From contig JASSKH010000037.1 in assembly GCA_031763025.1 (NCBI GenBank), positions 124,001 to 188,000 on the forward strand: a DNA stretch of 64,000 nt. Direction: 5' to 3'. This document shows, in pieces, positions 26,517 to 38,847 of the stretch; position 1 is the stretch's first letter, and each line of letters starts with the position of its first letter. The notes beneath the pieces are model-generated. The model ran no database searches. It had not been told where the DNA came from and saw only the letters and a program-made list of their open reading frames with translations. Origin of the DNA: Macrocystis pyrifera (Eukaryota; Sar; Phaeophyceae; Laminariales; Laminariaceae). A program made the position numbers and the translations under genes.

Positions 26517-29170
26517 TTTCCCTCTACCGTGGATAATTTAATGGAAGTATTGGATTGGATGAGGCCTCCTGCGCCGGGCAGGTTTCCCCCCCCGCGCTGA
26601 GCAGAGTGGCGTATCCCCTACTCGGCGCGGGGATAGTACCGGTAAGTGATCTGGGTGTACGAGCCCAACAATACCAATCCTACTGCCGGGTGGGTGGGAC
26701 GGTCTCAAGCAATAGTGCGACTAACTCTACTCCCGAGGTCTCGGGAGCGAAAGGGAGAAGTGACCTCGCTACAATACAAATTCCGAGACATTTCGATATA
26801 ATCGATGTATCCATTATTTGTGTCAAATGTTAGCCTATGGATTGGGTCGCTATTTTACTGTAGTATTCTGGCTCTACCTTGGATCAATTAATGTAAGTAT
26901 TGGAATGGACTCCTGCTCAGGCCGGTCGTCCCGCCCATAGTTTGTTGCGCCTCTTTTATATTTGCGGTTGTGGTTGACCGCTAGTCCGGGCAGACTTCTC
27001 TCACCCAAACGTCTATCACATGAACTCAGTCCTTACCCGTGCTCGCCGCAAAGTCCATCTGGATTCTGGCGACAATGATAGCTCGGTAGCGTCCGCGTAG
27101 CTCTCGCCACGTTTCGTCTTGCTTTCCCGCACTTGTCCACTCGCGGTAGCCCAGATGAAGTACTTCGCAACTGACTCTGTCTTCTAGCCACCAATTTTCA
27201 TGATCTCGTACGCAGCCACCCCGGCCAAGGATTTGCCGAGCGTGCCTCTCACTCGAAAGCAGTGCATCGTGAAGTGGTTCGGCAGGTCTGCCATCCGCAG
27301 ATAGCGTCGCAGGTTTGCCGTCATACAGACTGGGGAGAGAGAGACGGCCCCGGTCACCTTCTGCCGTAGCCAAGGGGAAGAGGTGCCCGGCGGCTAAGTC
27401 CCACTCAATCCGCTGTGTGGCAGAGACGTACGCCATAAACCGCCCAAAAGGCCCAAATCGCCAGGAATTATCAGTCCGCTAACACTACCACTGCCTCACT
27501 AGAGACCCAAGGCGTCTTGCTCAAGTGAAAGTTGAAGGTCGAGCCCTTAGACGCTGGGAGTGTTGAAATGCGCGGCCCCATGGTAAGGGAAAGATCGTAT
27601 CCCCTACGCATCGAAAAGCAAGCCAAAGAATACCAGGCGATATGTCGGGTCAGAGAAACACGCTCCACCGGAGAGCTGGCCACCAAGTCGCTTGGCAGAT
27701 CTTTGAGCGTGTGCTCCAACACTGGCGCGGCCTGATTGGCCTGAACCCCGACCTGCTTCTGGTCCTGAGATACGAAGGTAATGTACGATTCTACGAACGG
27801 GCTCGAGCACGGATTTCCAACCTGGCGGACGGGGTCCCATTCTTCTTCTTTCCCGTTTTCTTTCATGGCCATTTTCAGCTTGGAGATCAAACCTTTTCGA
27901 TTATACTCGGCCGCGTACCGTTTAGCCGTGGATCAGCGAGCACAACGGCACCAGACACCTCGCCATCAGACACTCGACTCCACGGTCAACAGCGAAAGCA
28001 CATACCGCCGAATAGGGTAACTCGAGTACCATTTGTGTACGCACGTCAATTCGCAGCGAGTGAGTGGGAATAGCAGTACCGAACACTGTAGCATAATACG
28101 CTCCACCCACAATGTACACAAACTCCGACCCCAATCTGAGTCACAATGTGCTCCCTTTTGTCGTCGCCTCTACAGCCAGCGGTCACAGCAGCGCTAGCCG
28201 ACCCAACCTCGTATACGCGAGTAAGCGACAAACACACTGGTACCTCTGGGAGATGCGTCTTTGTGGTGAACCCGATCAGATCCTGGTCGTCCTTGCTCCG
28301 AGGTTCCGTGGTCGGCGGTTGAACCTGCTGGGCACCACAAGGACCAGCTTCGCCAGCCCCACACGAGCTCGTTCCAGCCGAGGCGCTTTCACCAGCGTTC
28401 GCTCCACCGGCGGTCGCGACCGTCTCGATTAGAGCCGCCAGCCCCTCCGTTCCTGCCGCCCCCGCCCTGACTCGTGGTTGACGCGCAGCGTCTCCCTCAA
28501 ATGCTCCGTGGAGCAGAACACAGTGCTCCGACTCGAGGAGGATCCCCGAGGACCGGAGCAGATCGATAATGTGCCCAACCAAGAGCGTCGTTACTTCCGC
28601 CTCGAAGTACGCCCGGGAGGATCCGGCCCGAACGGAGGTGACCATTCTTTCCGCGGCCTATAACACTTGGGGCCATGTGTCGGACCCCGGGCAAGGCGGC
28701 ACCTTGGATGCCACCCAACCGAGCGCGCACGCACCCTCGTGCCGCGAACCCACCGCGCGGCTGCTGCCCGTCGCCAGGAAGACACGGGTGCGTCCAGCAC
28801 CGTGCCGGCTCCCCAACCCCCCTGGCTTGAAGCTGGACAACTGTGCCAAACGCGTGGAAGGGTCGACCCAGGTCGCCGACGCCCGGTTCGGATTGGGACG
28901 CGGAGCCTCCACGGGCGACGCCGAGACCGGGGCCGACGCGATAGCAGCAGCCACGTCTGCAGGTTGGTCCGGTGTTGAGCGCATCATTCGCGGCATCCTT
29001 TAATAATATCAAGACGTTCGCGACCGATTCGTAAAGCTTACGAGGGTTCGGGAGCGAAAGGAAGAAGTGACCTCGCTGCGATATAAATCCCTAGACTTTT
29101 CGCTATAGTCGATGGTTCAATCTTTGTGCCACATATGAGTCCATGGATTGGATCGCAATTAGCCTGCTGT
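26517..29170 (-). mobile_element. Probable old LTR-element fossil (LARD-like), broken
   Basis: About 120 bp of similar direct repeat at 26741-26862 and 29048-29170 enclose a GC-rich 2.2-kb interior. A shorter pair at 26517-26560 and 26872-26910 suggests the left repeat unit is about 350 bp. The minus strand of the interior holds several long frames (28046-28645, 28497-29012, 27471-27890, 27026-27436) with an Ala/Gly/Pro-rich part, but I see no reverse transcriptase, integrase or protease motif. The terminal repeats agree at roughly four bases in five by eye, implying an old insertion. The element looks broken, with several breaks. The LTR assignment is inference; a decayed host gene between chance repeats is the alternative. 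Confidence 0.4.
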
Positions 29171-31744
29171 TATATAGTCTGCTGCTGCTTCTGCTGCATG
29201 CTGCTGCTATATTTTTCAGCTGCTGTGCCTCTAGCGTGTGGGTCCGATGATCCTGATTGGTGATTTCAGGCGATAGAGGCAGCGACACCGCAGCGGTGGT
29301 TGTTATACTTTCACCATTTTTCGCTGGTACGCTGAATATTCCATGAGTTGTTTTTGTGCCCATTCCGTTTCCCCGAAATAGGATGTTTTGTTTAATTAAA
29401 CACCTACGGATCATCCTTTCTGGCATACTCGAATCACACTTTTAATCGACCCTTGAATAACAAGTGCATCCATTTCGTCTCTCTGAATTCCGCAGAAAAT
29501 TAGAATTTCCCACTGTTTATTAATCGGAATCGTTATTCAACCTCGACAATGTTAAATATACAATATTTCGAACAGAGAGCGTATAATTTAAAACTTGTTA
29601 TGTACTGCGTTTTTTTTCTTACTGCACTGCGTGCAGTGTTGCGCCTCTGTGTGCCATGTTGTTTCTGCAACTTGATTTCTGTGTTGTAGGTTACTTACTC
29701 TGCTTGGTGGCTGCATCACGCTATTCGTTTGGCGCAAAGGCTTCGTCCCACTGTCGAAAACGGAGCACGGTCTTAGCTGGAGGGGGTGTCGGCTCACGTC
29801 ATCTCCACAAAGTCCCGTCATACAGCTGACATGTCTCGAATCATTTATGAAGGCATTCTGCATCGTACCTGTTCCAAAGGTCAATATTGCCGTGACGAAT
29901 TGTATGACTCTCGCCTACATTGTATTCAGCTGTCACACATGAGACAAACATCACAGTATATTAGCTTGCTCGCGAATTCTGAACTGGTGCAGCATGTAGG
30001 GCCGTTCCGAACGAACAAAAAAAAAACACAATAGGTGACTTTTCGGCATGCCAACAGATCACGATCCGTGACATTTCAGCTCTAGCAAAACTTGTCGAAA
30101 AACGGTCACGTTTTGTGATATTTTCAAATTGTATAATCCCGATATTTCAAACCCTACGGTTTTCGCGGGTGGAGCCAACTCTCGCGAGTGGGGTACGCCC
30201 AGGGCCGGGCCGGGCCGACCGCGTCTTGCCCGGCCCGTGATATGTTCGAATCGCGGGCCGAAGTCTGACCCAACCTGCGAGATTACAATTTCACCGACTG
30301 TCGGACAAGCCCGGTTTGCGAGATTCCATCTCGCAGGGCGTCTGCCCGGCTTGGCCTGTGACATCCTCAAGTCATTTTCCCGTTTGTGTTTGAGCTGTGG
30401 CTCCTTCTCCTCGAATGTCGAGGCCAGAACCTGCACGTTATCCTGCGCCCAGCGGTGTCTTTAAGTAGCCGCCCGTTGTCCACAAGAAGCGTACGAAGCA
30501 GAGCCTTACATGCCCCTATACCGACCTTCGGATACCGTTGGAGCGCGTGGGTTGCGTAGTGTCCTGTTCAGGAATATTTCGAGACACGGCAAATGTCACG
30601 AATGGTCATGTTGTTTTTAGGGAAATGATGAAAAAATAACAATGGCGTCATGTATCGTGATTTGTTTTGATTTGTTTTGTCGAACGACAAAACAAATCAC
30701 GATACAGGACAAAACTCTCACCAATCGTGATTTTGTTTGTTCGTTAGGATTGGCCCTTAGTAGATGCGTTGCTGCTGGGATACTTGTGCGTGCAAGGTAT
30801 TTAAGTACCTTTCATCAACAAATATATTCGACACTGAAAATGGGATGTAGTCTCTACGGTGGACTCAGATAAGTACAACACAAGCACCATTTACACGTAA
30901 TCGTCATACTACGTACTACTGTATACGTTCGATGACAGTGTTCTGTGGACAACTGCTGCAGTAGTCTCCCCCCCTCGATACAATATTCTAGGGGTATGGG
31001 TGACGACGTTCTTGTTTAGATTGGTAGCTTGTAAGCGGACATCGCGATAAATGCTTCAGATTTTGATGTTTCTCCGCAAGTCAGTATTCAGTCCGACCCG
31101 AACACGTCTGCGGTGTGTCGTGTGGGCTCTGTTGCTAAAGAACGGTTGGTGATCGTAGGGCTGCGCTCCAACAATCAATACACACTGATACCATGTCGTT
31201 GCCATTCTGCTCTACAATGCTACCTCATGTGGTGCTATATCTACTGTGCTGCAGCAGCTGTACCGACTGACAAATTGTGTTGGTGTTTCCAACTACAGTA
31301 TTAATGGGCACATATACGTGCAATACTACGGTTTGAGCTCGTCATCATTACAAGTGTGTACATGATAATGTTTGACCGCCTGAACATTCGAAGCTTGATC
31401 TTGCTAAATCAACACGTAATGCCAAACCGACACGCATGTCCACATCTCCACATAACAGACGGGCTCAGAGATCGCATGAATACGCATGCGTGACCGCGCT
31501 CGATACGGGACGTCCGTTCGTCCTAAAGAGCGCAGCGACCGTAGACGATGACCCAGTAAAGCATACCAGGTATACCGTAGACGCCGTTGCTTAAGGGGGT
31601 CAACATTTCTCCCGCACGGCGTGTTTTCCTAAGCAAGAAATGTACGGCCAACTCTAAACTCGAGTGAAACATACTTCCTACCGTGCTATTGCAATCGCGT
31701 CGAATCCGAATTTCAAAGTGTATACACATGGTCAATCGGCTACC
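29171..31744. other. No gene recognised apart from the 30.65-kb hairpin
   Basis: 30170-30360 is a GC-rich island with CGGGCC words and long frames on both strands (111 and 125 codons), neither recognisable. A short imperfect CTG run lies at 29180-29215. Confidence 0.4.
30651..30745. repeat. Hairpin: inverted repeat with a partial third arm
   Basis: TGTATCGTGATTTGTTTTG is answered by CAAAACAAATCACGATACA after a short centre, with a 10-bp internal duplication (ATTTGTTTTG) in the left arm. AATCGTGATTTTGTTTGTTC follows as a third, partial arm. Confidence 0.85.
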
Positions 31745-32470
31745 ACTAAACACCCTCTGGAGGGCGCCCAAAATTGGGCTATACTATCGCGTGGATATTG
31801 TTTGACCCACCACACTGACGTGCAGAGTGGTAGGCCGCGCACCCTCTGGGGGCCGAAGTCACAACACAACCTCTCTGGAGCGAATGGAATCGTCTCCTCT
31901 GGAGGACGCCCAAGATCGGGCGACACTGTCGTTTGGTCGTTTTTTACCCCACCACATCGACGTACAGAGTAGTCGTCTGCGCGTGCTCTGGGGGGCGGAG
32001 TCATGTAGGAACCTTCTACAGGGGAGCAATCGTCCCCTCTGGAGGTTGCCGAATATTAGGCGGCAGTATCGGGTGGTAACTAGCAAACCGGACACACGGG
32101 CGTATGAAGGAGTTCGGTGCCCATCCTGTGGAGGCTGACTGCATCCCCCATAACCCTCTGGAAGGTATGCAACTGTTCCCGCTAGAGGGTGCCCAAACAA
32201 TTTCAACCCTACAGTGCAGTCGAAAGCACACCCACCAAAACGACATCCTGTGGGTTTGAACGGAACACTACTCTCTAGCTGGGGACGGAACATCCTAGCC
32301 CTCTGCAGGGTGTGCAACCCGTCCCGATGGAGGCTACCAAACAAAAGAGCAACCCCAGTGCGTGATGAAAAGCACACCCACCACATCGGCATCCAGTGGG
32401 TTGGCCTACGCAGTCGACCCTCCAGAGGGCGGCGTGGTTTCATTGCAACACCCGCTGGTGGTTACACTGT
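31745..32470 (+). repeat. Tandem array, about 145-bp period, about five diverged units
   Basis: The core CCTCTGGAGGGYGCCCAA recurs near 31752, 31897, 32037, 32186 and 32326, and CACACCCACCACATCG or its variants recur in each unit. Both strands carry long frames (up to 194 codons on minus) produced by the periodic sequence. A repeat-encoded protein cannot be excluded but has no recognisable domain. Confidence 0.75.
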
Positions 32471-32594
32471 GCTCAACGGTCTAGACCCAACCTATAACAG
32501 GACGACACTCCAGACGGTCGCCTTTTAGCGCGCACAGCACAGGGGAATAAACCACCGTTAACGATGGATTCACATAAGTATGTATGCCAACAGA

Positions 32595-33112
32595 AACAAT
32601 TCTACGAAATAATAGAATGTAAATTACAACCATGTATATACTACGCACGGTGAAATAAACACATGCCCGGATCCTCGAGCACACACACGAAAGAGGTAAC
32701 ATGAGGAGACTACAAAGCTTTCCTTTGGAGTGTGGGAGTAAGATGGAGTCGCTTCTTGTACGTACACGACTTCGTTTTGTTGGCTTGGTAGGCTACTGCG
32801 CTAATTATCGCACGTTATATGCTGCATTTGGGGTAATGGCCTAAACAAAGCCAACCGAGCGGAGTTGTATTTGTGTAAGAAACGAAAACATTATCGTGAC
32901 AGCAATAATGATGTGACCCATGAGCCGGGGACGTAAGCGCAAGGTTCGAACGCGGCGAACTTCTAGTAAAATATAATATTAATAAATATGTAACAATTCT
33001 ACGAAATAATACAACGTAAATTACAAAAATATACTACAGTACGTACAGCGGTCAAACAAATAAATTCCCTGCAACTCGAGCCCACGCACGAGAGACGTAA
33101 TATGAGGAGACT
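32595..33112 (+). repeat. Direct repeat, two copies of about 120 bp, 397 bp apart
   Basis: 32595-32715 and 32992-33112 share AACAATTCTACGAAATAATA, GTAAATTACAA, CTCGAGC, CACGA.AG and ATGAGGAGACTA. MITE copy 2 begins ten bases after the second copy. They may be the ends of a small element or a solo pair. Confidence 0.7.
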
Positions 33113-33121
33113 ATACTGTAC

Positions 33122-33230
33122 TATTACGGAGGACCATAGTTAATAGGACCTACGGTACACATAAACACCCATATATTTCCATCTTTTTACTCACAATATT
33201 TGGTCCTATTTACTATGGCTCCCTGTAGTA
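33122..33230 (+). mobile_element. 109-bp MITE family, copy 2
   Basis: Runs from TATTACGGAGG to CCCTGTAGTA. It contains ACCATAGTTAATAGGACCTA near the left end and its inverted counterpart ATTTGGTCCTATTTACTATG near the right end. The middle CATATATTTCC matches the other copies. It is diverged from the copy at 54476 at scattered sites, so the family was active over some time. Confidence 0.8.
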
Positions 33231-33729
33231 CCAGGTATACCTGGTATATGTTACTAGCCTCGGAAAAAACTCCAAAGTAATAGAGATACTACAGCAGTAC
33301 TAGACTGGGCACAAACGCCGTCAAGATACCGGACGTGTGAGCACACATACGTAGTATGAAACAAAATGAACATACTCTCACACTTCTCGTCTCGATAATC
33401 GTCTCTTCCCTATAAGCATATACTTCGAGAAGTAACTATATATGTATACCCGCCTTCCCGTTCTCTCTTTCCGCTATACCATTCTGCCGCGAACAAAAAG
33501 GCGTTACGACTACCGAGCAGGATGAGGTCCCATTCCCGGATAAGCAATCCTTCTATACCTTCACAATTCCGGACAATCAGAGATGAAATGCGTGATCCCC
33601 CTTTTCGGTACCGCCCCGCATGTTGTGGAAGCACCAAAAGCCTGATCTAATATCTGATTGGTTGATATTGGTGGGGCTCGCGCCACCCAAAGAAGATACA
33701 GTGCCGTCCACGAATCTTAAATATTTTCT

Positions 33730-34340
33730 TACATGAACAACTCCGACAACAAGGTGATGAAAAAGGTGACCCTATGAGTCGATACTACCTCGCACGAGGT
33801 GGAAGCTCAAACCCCGCTGGATCAAGCGGGTTGGCTGATGTGGCTTTGAAGTTCTATCGCGCCCTGTGAGGATACGGGCCCATCCCCGGACAATCAACCG
33901 GTGTGTACATCTAGAACTTCGACAACCCATTGCGGACCAAACAACCCCCGGGTGGATACCGCCCCATCAAGGGAGGAAATTCCAACCCAAATATATGTGT
34001 CCCTTATTTGCTGAAGTTCCGAGCGCGAGCACGACTCGGCAAGAATAAAGTGTCTGCACCGCATCGTACACATTCCGTACATTTGCACATCCAACATACC
34101 GGGGACCAACTCCGCCCCGGTTGACAAACATGGCGACCACCCGGGTCGACACCACCCCCCTCTGGGCGGAACTCCTAGCCCCGCCGGCCGACTACTTGGG
34201 ACTCTGAAATTCAGCCAACGCCACCCGGCGAGGAGATAGACAGTCCCGTCCTCGGATCCCACCTCTACAACTCCAACAAACTGGGGATGAAAACGATGGT
34301 CCTCTAGTTCGAGAACTCCCCTTGCGGTGTGGAAACCTCA
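33730..34340 (+). repeat. Diverged tandem array, about 175-bp period, four units
   Basis: Units begin near 33733, 33905, 34084 and 34262 with variants of TACATCYARAACTYCRACAA. CGTCC(A/T)CGGATC and GGACAATCAACCG variants precede them. Similarity is low but the spacing is regular. Confidence 0.5.
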
Positions 34341-34889
34341 CCGCCAGAGCTCTTTGGTGTACTAACACTCGTCAAGGCGGCATCCTTAACGAATGGGAGT
34401 AAGACGTTTCAGCAAGTTCACCCGATCGAATAGACGAACGTTGTTTATTACTTATTTTTACATCCCACATGCATCTTCTTTACCGCGTTGAATGCGTGCT
34501 CTAAGTTGCGAACACCCCCAGAAATGGCGCCGAAAATTAAAATACACCGCTACAACTGTTGTTGTGCCGGCGAACTGACGTGTTTGATTGGCTATCGGCA
34601 GGCCTTAGGTAATAGGTCTATATGTTCAACAGAGTTCCCGACCCATTCAAATCAGCCACGCTGGAGCCGGGGTCGTCCCCGATCTAAGCACATCTTATTG
34701 AGGCAGTACATCATTGTTTACCAATAATTTACGCCGACACCGATACTGAAATATACGTGCTTCATTGGATCAGGTGTCCTGTCGCGGCCGGTGACCCCGT
34801 CCGGACTACGATGTATCAGGGTGTCCTTGGCCACAGGTCTCGTGCTGCGTTGCTTGGACTCGTGCTCCAAACGGCATAGCACCTACATG

Positions 34890-36350
34890 TGTTCATATTC
34901 CATGCTTGAGGAGCTACCTCGCCTAAATGTTATTTTGAGCTTGCAAATAGCCTGAGCCCGCTCAACGATCATACGGCCTAGTCTAGACCGATATTCAACA
35001 CGATTGAGAAAAGCAAGCCGGGACGTATGTCCGTTGAGGAACTCCGGCAGTCATAACGACTTATGCGACACAGAGCTGCCCCTATCGTAGCGCTCGTCCT
35101 TGATCGAAACCTAATACACGCCGAACGTCCTTCGGGGTGTACAAAGCCATTTGGTCCTTGCTCCATGGAAAATGACTTCTTCATCGTGGTCGCCAAGCCG
35201 TGATCGCGTTGCCGCTCCGCACTCGTTACGCGTGTTTAGTGACAGAATATGCCAAGTGTCGTATCGTGCAGTGTGTACTTTGTTAAATAGGCCGAACGTG
35301 GAATGCTAGACCTCGTGCTGGAACCAGCTCCACCTACGCTGATTCCGTGTTGCTCAAGCAGGATCAGGCAGGGATCATCCCGCGCCCGATACAGTACACA
35401 AGATAATTCAACGAAGTAAACCTGCAACCAGGAATGTCGTGATCTGCGGACTATCCGATTGGGGCACGACTTTAGTTCACGTGTGATCATCATCATGGGC
35501 GTGGATCCTACCGTCGCGGGATTGTTTGCAGTCGAGAAGGCTTTGACGATCGTGTACGATATGCCTTGGCCCGACACTTACTCTTAATTCTTATAGTTGA
35601 CAAGTTTGACAAATGCCTATTGTGCAGACGCTCATCAACAGTCTGCGGTATGGTATGCGTACGCCTCCTCGTTGCAGTCATCATCAGACACCCTGGGTAA
35701 AGTCTCCACGAGACGACAAACAACGAGACAAATATCACCCGATAACCCTCAGCAGGACAGCCGACTTCAAACGACTGGCAACCTAAGACACACTTACCCC
35801 ACGCCTGCCGAATGCCATGAGTATGACGCGCATCATGACGGCGAGCGGGTTGAAGCCATGTGTTGTAACTGACGGCTCAGTACTAACGTCCTGGGACATA
35901 ATTCGCGCGGAGGATGAAGACTACATCGCCAATGCATGCTCAACAAGCGACAAGCTTGAGATCAGGGAAATTCATGGCTGAAGGCTTCTTTTGAAGCAAA
36001 GACCATACGTATTGCCTTGGTACGAAAACAGTCGCTCCTAATATTAGTTTCGAGAAAAGAACGCCCTGAACATTTAGCCGTACACTTTGTAACCTCTTCT
36101 TCCGATTGATATCCGCTCGAACAGGCGTGTGAGGGAAATTCCGTAGTAACACAATTAGAAACTCCTGCAGCCAGCAAAAACGGTAGTGAGGGAACGGCAG
36201 GCGCGAAGTCACCCCCTTGCAGGAACTCTGAAGATCTTGCGTCGAAGTATCGATTCCCCCGCAAGATGAAAAGGCCTCCGCGAACAACTGATTGAGGAAC
36301 TTCAAACCGTCGTGGTTCACTATTGATCTGGTTGAAATACACACTCAGTT
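34890..36350. other. Tract with weak coding-like pieces, unassigned
   Basis: Includes a 48-codon plus frame at 35835-35981 (MTASGLKPCVVTDGSVLTSW at its start) with ordinary protein composition, and two overlapping minus frames of 126-134 codons at 35940-36344. None matches a family I know. They may be remnants of a decayed gene or element. No splice pattern or promoter is evident. Confidence 0.2.
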
Positions 36351-36904
36351 TTTACATTAATTGAGGGGCCCCCAACCGCCTTGTAGGATGGGTTACGACT
36401 ACTTGTATTGCCGCGGGCCGTTCCGACGGTGCAGACCAGCCCGCCCTCGAGGGGGCTGTGATCACGGCAGTGCGTAGGGTGCTTCCCATCAACCCCCCAC
36501 AGTGATACTAGTATACATGTACAGCCGACAACTTTTGGATCTTGCTCTGAAGTTGATCACCGGGCCGCTCAAGAACGCTCAGGAGATCAAACTCGAGAGA
36601 AAGAGAAGCTGCTGTGATGCACCTTTTTGAAGCCACCGTCGCTCTCTGGTAAGCATGAACCAGCCGAAGTCGTAAATGCAGCGTGTTCAACTGCACATGT
36701 GTTTTTCTGTTGCGATAAACATCTAGATAGAGGTATTGTACAGTGATCGGAAGTAAGGGAAGTAGAAGACGCTTGGGTGCCAGCGTCCCCTTAAGTCCTG
36801 GAAATGCCGTATGAACATAGCTGTACCTGGTACGAAAAATAGAGACAAATAAGCTACACGGGGAACGATATTTGCATATGTAGGACAGCCTGTACTTTTG
36901 TATC

Positions 36905-37790
36905 GACAACGTGCACTCTGCAACTCTACTAACAACTCCTCGCCTCCCCTCACAATACCACAGACCGTGGAGAGCAAAAAACAAACAAATCACACTACCG
37001 AAGTCCTGAACCTCCTATGAAAAACGCTATACCAGGTAGAACATATATATGATACACAGGGGGGGGCACATTTTGCATTTGTATAGCCTTTACGTACGAT
37101 AATGGCACTCGACAACCACACCAACGATTCCTCACGCCCCCACAGTATATACCAGGCCGCCGTAGAAAAGATGCATAAAACTCATTATGTACGTCCTGTA
37201 CTCGTAATAACAAACCTGTTATGGGTATGCTACAAGGGGCGCCATCTGCGTATATCTTTGCGGCAACCACGCGAGCAACAACTTCCCACCTCCCCACTAT
37301 GGACCAGGCCGCCCAGAAAAAAACAAGAAAGCTCACTACATACCCCATACGTCCTGCAATTTGTTGGAGTAGATCTAAATATGGTACACAGGGCACCACA
37401 TGCGAATCTTTTGACAACGCTTTCGTCCGACAAAATCCGCGCTCGACAACCACACTAACAACACCTCCCATACCCACTACATCAGGCCGCCGAGGGAAAT
37501 AACAACAATAAACAGTAATACCTTTAAGCCCTGCAAGTCGTATGAATAACGGTATTTATGCTACAGGGGGTATATTATTTGTATTTGTTTTGAAACTTGT
37601 ACGTTCGACAAAGCGCACTAGACAACCACACTAACCACTCCCCACGTCCCCACTATACCAGGACGGCGAGGAAAAAACCGAAAACTCACTAATTATGTCT
37701 ACATTAAATATGCTAAACGGGGCATAATTTGCATATTTTTGACGATCTCATCGTACGATAATGTGCACTCAACCACACGGACAACTCCTC
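36905..37790 (+). repeat. Diverged tandem array, about 150-180-bp period, five or six units
   Basis: The core CACTCGACAACCACACYAAC followed by AACTCCTCMC and CACTATACCAGG recurs near 37105, 37262, 37439, 37617 and 37766, with a weaker unit near 36910. A second word, GGTATGCTACAAGGGGC or its variants, recurs between cores. Confidence 0.75.
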
Positions 37791-37999
37791 ACATGGTCAT
37801 AGTCTGCGAGAAGCTCTGCATCGTGTCCTACATTCTTGCGACAGTGATGACTGAGGCCAAGAATATAGAAACGCCGGTGCTCCGCTACGGCCGCAATGGA
37901 ACTCAGAAAATGACAAAGTTGGTCCGTACCCACGACTTTTACGACCTACCAGGTATCGTCCGCGAGGTATATACTAGAATACTCAGAGCAGCAAAACTC

Positions 38000-38830
38000 G
38001 GCTAGGGCTCGGAATAAGGATGATTCAAGCGAACACGCAAGGGGCCCCATACCGTCCAAGTACACCTCCCGTAAACATGTTCGTCGAAGGGCACATGTAC
38101 TAAATCAAAGCGCTGTGTACACGCCCACACCCTGAGCGCAGTACATAGAGCACATAAACAACCTACATTTCTGAGCAGCATGCCCCACACACATCGCAAA
38201 GCTATCCTTCGAATATGGTTTGATATATTGTGTCCCCGCCCAAAGCACAAAAACCGAGGGAATGTCGCCGATGGACGCTTTGGGGTCGATGTCAAGAATA
38301 ATTTCCATGAAGCCTGACTCACCCCCCCCACCAATAACATCGAAAGCGTATTCAAGGATGTGAGCTCTCCTCGCTTCGTGCCACCGGAAAGCTTTGACCC
38401 CCCCCGGGCAGGGTAACGTTATCGTCGTCATCGCCCGAAGTCTCGTGACGGAAGCTATTTTCTAGCTGCGTGTTGGTCGTCGGGGCTGCTCTGTCTTGGG
38501 CCCCCGCCCCGCCTTGGACCCCCGGGTCGCTCGAGCTGCGCCACCTTCGGAGGAGTTGCCACCACTGCCGCTGCCGCCGCTGCATTCGTTGCCGTATTCG
38601 CTGCCGTCGCTGCACTTGCTGCCGTCGCCGTCACTGTCGTTGCTTCTGTCGGCGCTTCCATCATCCGTGGAGTTGCGGCCGCCACCCTCCTTGGAGTTGC
38701 CGTCACCACCATCCTTGGAATTACAGCTGCCACCATCGCCGCGACCGAAAACGTCAGATTCCTCCTAGTCTTTTTCCCCTTGGGCATAAAAATGTAAAGC
38801 ATTCCAAGAAGTAAAGGTAACACACGCTTC
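38000..38830 (-). pseudogene. Decayed coding piece with Ala/Thr low-complexity repeat
   Basis: Minus 38455-38823 (122 codons) begins with a hydrophobic stretch and PKGKKTRR, then an Ala/Thr-rich run encoded by imperfect GCCGTTGCT-type triplets at 38560-38740. Minus 38105-38431 contains a protein-like stretch (GGGGESGFMEIILDIDPKAS). The two are in different frames, so the region is interrupted or spliced. No family was recognised; a fossil of host or element origin is equally possible. Confidence 0.35.
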
Positions 38831-38847
38831 AGTGCGAATATAAGTGC

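Noticed and set aside
30235-30265. tRNA B-box-like GTTCGAATC
   Set aside because: No A box, acceptor stem or cloverleaf can be formed around it; the same holds for GGTTCGAAC near 32943.
31859-32443. 194-codon minus frame as a repeat protein
   Set aside because: Best explained by the 145-bp array; no domain and no start context.
31745-37790. CRISPR array
   Set aside because: Repeats are long, diverged and directly tandem without spacers, in a eukaryotic context.
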